This document shows positions 6,280 to 6,750 of a DNA stretch of 6,750 nucleotides, piece by piece. The position numbers were made by a program, and so were the translations under genes. The notes under the pieces are model-generated. The model was not told where the DNA came from, ran no database searches, and was given only the letters and a program-made list of their open reading frames with translations. This DNA is from an uncultured Bacilli bacterium (GTDB lineage Bacteria; Bacillota_I; Bacilli_A; RF39; UBA660): contig CALVPO010000079.1 in the NCBI GenBank assembly GCA_944351345.1, positions 1-6,750 on the forward strand, given 5' to 3'. The first letter of the stretch is position 1, and every line of letters starts with the position of its first letter.

Positions 6280-6750
6280 TTATTTTTCTTTAACAATATT
6301 AGTATACATTCTTATTTTTCTTAAAGTCTTTAATTTATACATTAAATGCCCCTTAGGAATCATAGGATAAATTATTTTTAACTTCTCTAACTCTAACTTA
6401 TTCTTCTCTTTAAATAAACTACTATTTTCTTTTAATAAACAAGGACCAAAATATAATTCTTTATAACTATAAAACTTATGTCCCTTCTTAAATTTTATAA
6501 TTGTATATATAATTTTTTTATCTTTTACTAATGCTTCTTGTTCAATATAATAGCCTATAGAAGTTAATTTTTTTCTTAAAAAATCAACATCATTATTACT
6601 TTGTAATATGATAGTATCTATATTTTTAAGCTTACTTAAATTATTATAAAGTATTCCTACCATAGTATGAGTTCCCATACCAGATATTATAATAGTATCT
6701 AACCCAGTAACATCTATAGAATCTAAACCATTAGATAACACAGTATTTAT
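6280..6750 (-). CDS. trmK: tRNA (adenine(22)-N(1))-methyltransferase TrmK, 5' end cut by window edge
   Basis: The frame is open through base 6750, so the gene is partial. The GTG at 6741 is an internal valine (preceded by Ile-Asn-Thr), not a start. TrmK uses S-adenosylmethionine to methylate N1 of A22 in the D arm of some tRNAs, in the cytosol. The visible 157 residues match the family's later two thirds. A segment NGLDSI then GLDTIIISGMG (6705-6673) corresponds to the SAM-fold strand with the GMGG motif, here GMGT. ILQSNNDVDFLRKKL corresponds to the family's LQPN...LR stretch, and YFGPCLLKE..LFKEK to the C-terminal FGP..L motif before the terminal helices. The SAM motif I (DIGTDHG-like) must lie beyond the edge. 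Family length is about 230 residues, so about 70 are missing. In Bacillus trmK lies near sigA; here a sigma gene is also close, but in a different order. Confidence 0.87.
   Translation of the reverse strand: MNTVLSNGLDSIDVTGLDTIIISGMGTHTMVGILYNNLSKLKNIDTIILQSNNDVDFLRKKLTSIGYYIEQEALVKDKKIIYTIIKFKKGHKFYSYKELYFGPCLLKENSSLFKEKNKLELEKLKIIYPMIPKGHLMYKLKTLRKIRMYTNIVKEK

Noticed and set aside
101..6750. Possible use of UGA as tryptophan (Mollicutes code)
   Set aside because: The Trp codons checked in the ABC and sigma genes are TGG, all genes are uninterrupted under the standard code, and all end in TAA.

Overview
The window is AT-rich DNA from a low-GC, Gram-positive-type bacterium. The evidence is strong AGGAG-type ribosome binding sites, a Bacillus-like TrmK, a GerMN-domain (spore germination family) protein and a MacB/FtsX-type ABC protein. 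All four genes end in TAA. Every Trp codon I checked is TGG, so the standard bacterial code fits and there is no sign of mycoplasma-type UGA recoding. An uncultured gut Bacilli/Clostridia relative is my inference; the sequence does not fix the taxon.

Everything recognisable is on the minus strand. Read in the direction of transcription (from high to low coordinates), the order is: the 3' two thirds of trmK (tRNA m1A22 methyltransferase), cut by the window edge; a membrane-anchored protein with two GerMN domains; tRNA-Arg(TCT) with its own promoter and terminator; a large, unusual sigma-70 family factor; and a one-polypeptide ABC transporter (ATPase plus FtsX-type permease). The last 100 bases hold a candidate promoter and ribosome binding site for another minus-strand gene that starts just outside the window. 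trmK and the GerMN gene are probably co-transcribed, because 67 bases separate them and no terminator is visible. The tRNA, the sigma gene and the ABC gene look like separate transcription units.

The most unusual object is the sigma factor. It has recognisable regions 1.2, 2, 3 and 4, but these sit inside a 747-residue protein, about twice the length of a Bacillus SigA. About 200 residues of unfamiliar sequence precede the core. About 280 residues follow it and contain two further segments that look like degenerate region-4 helix-turn-helix modules. A run of 15 adenines on the coding strand lies inside region 2, and residues normally involved in -10 recognition are changed. Slippage on that run would release a truncated N-terminal protein.

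A second point of interest is at the left edge. A -35/-10 pair with a 19-bp spacer is filled by an imperfect 10+10 dyad, which is the layout of promoters controlled by MerR-family regulators.
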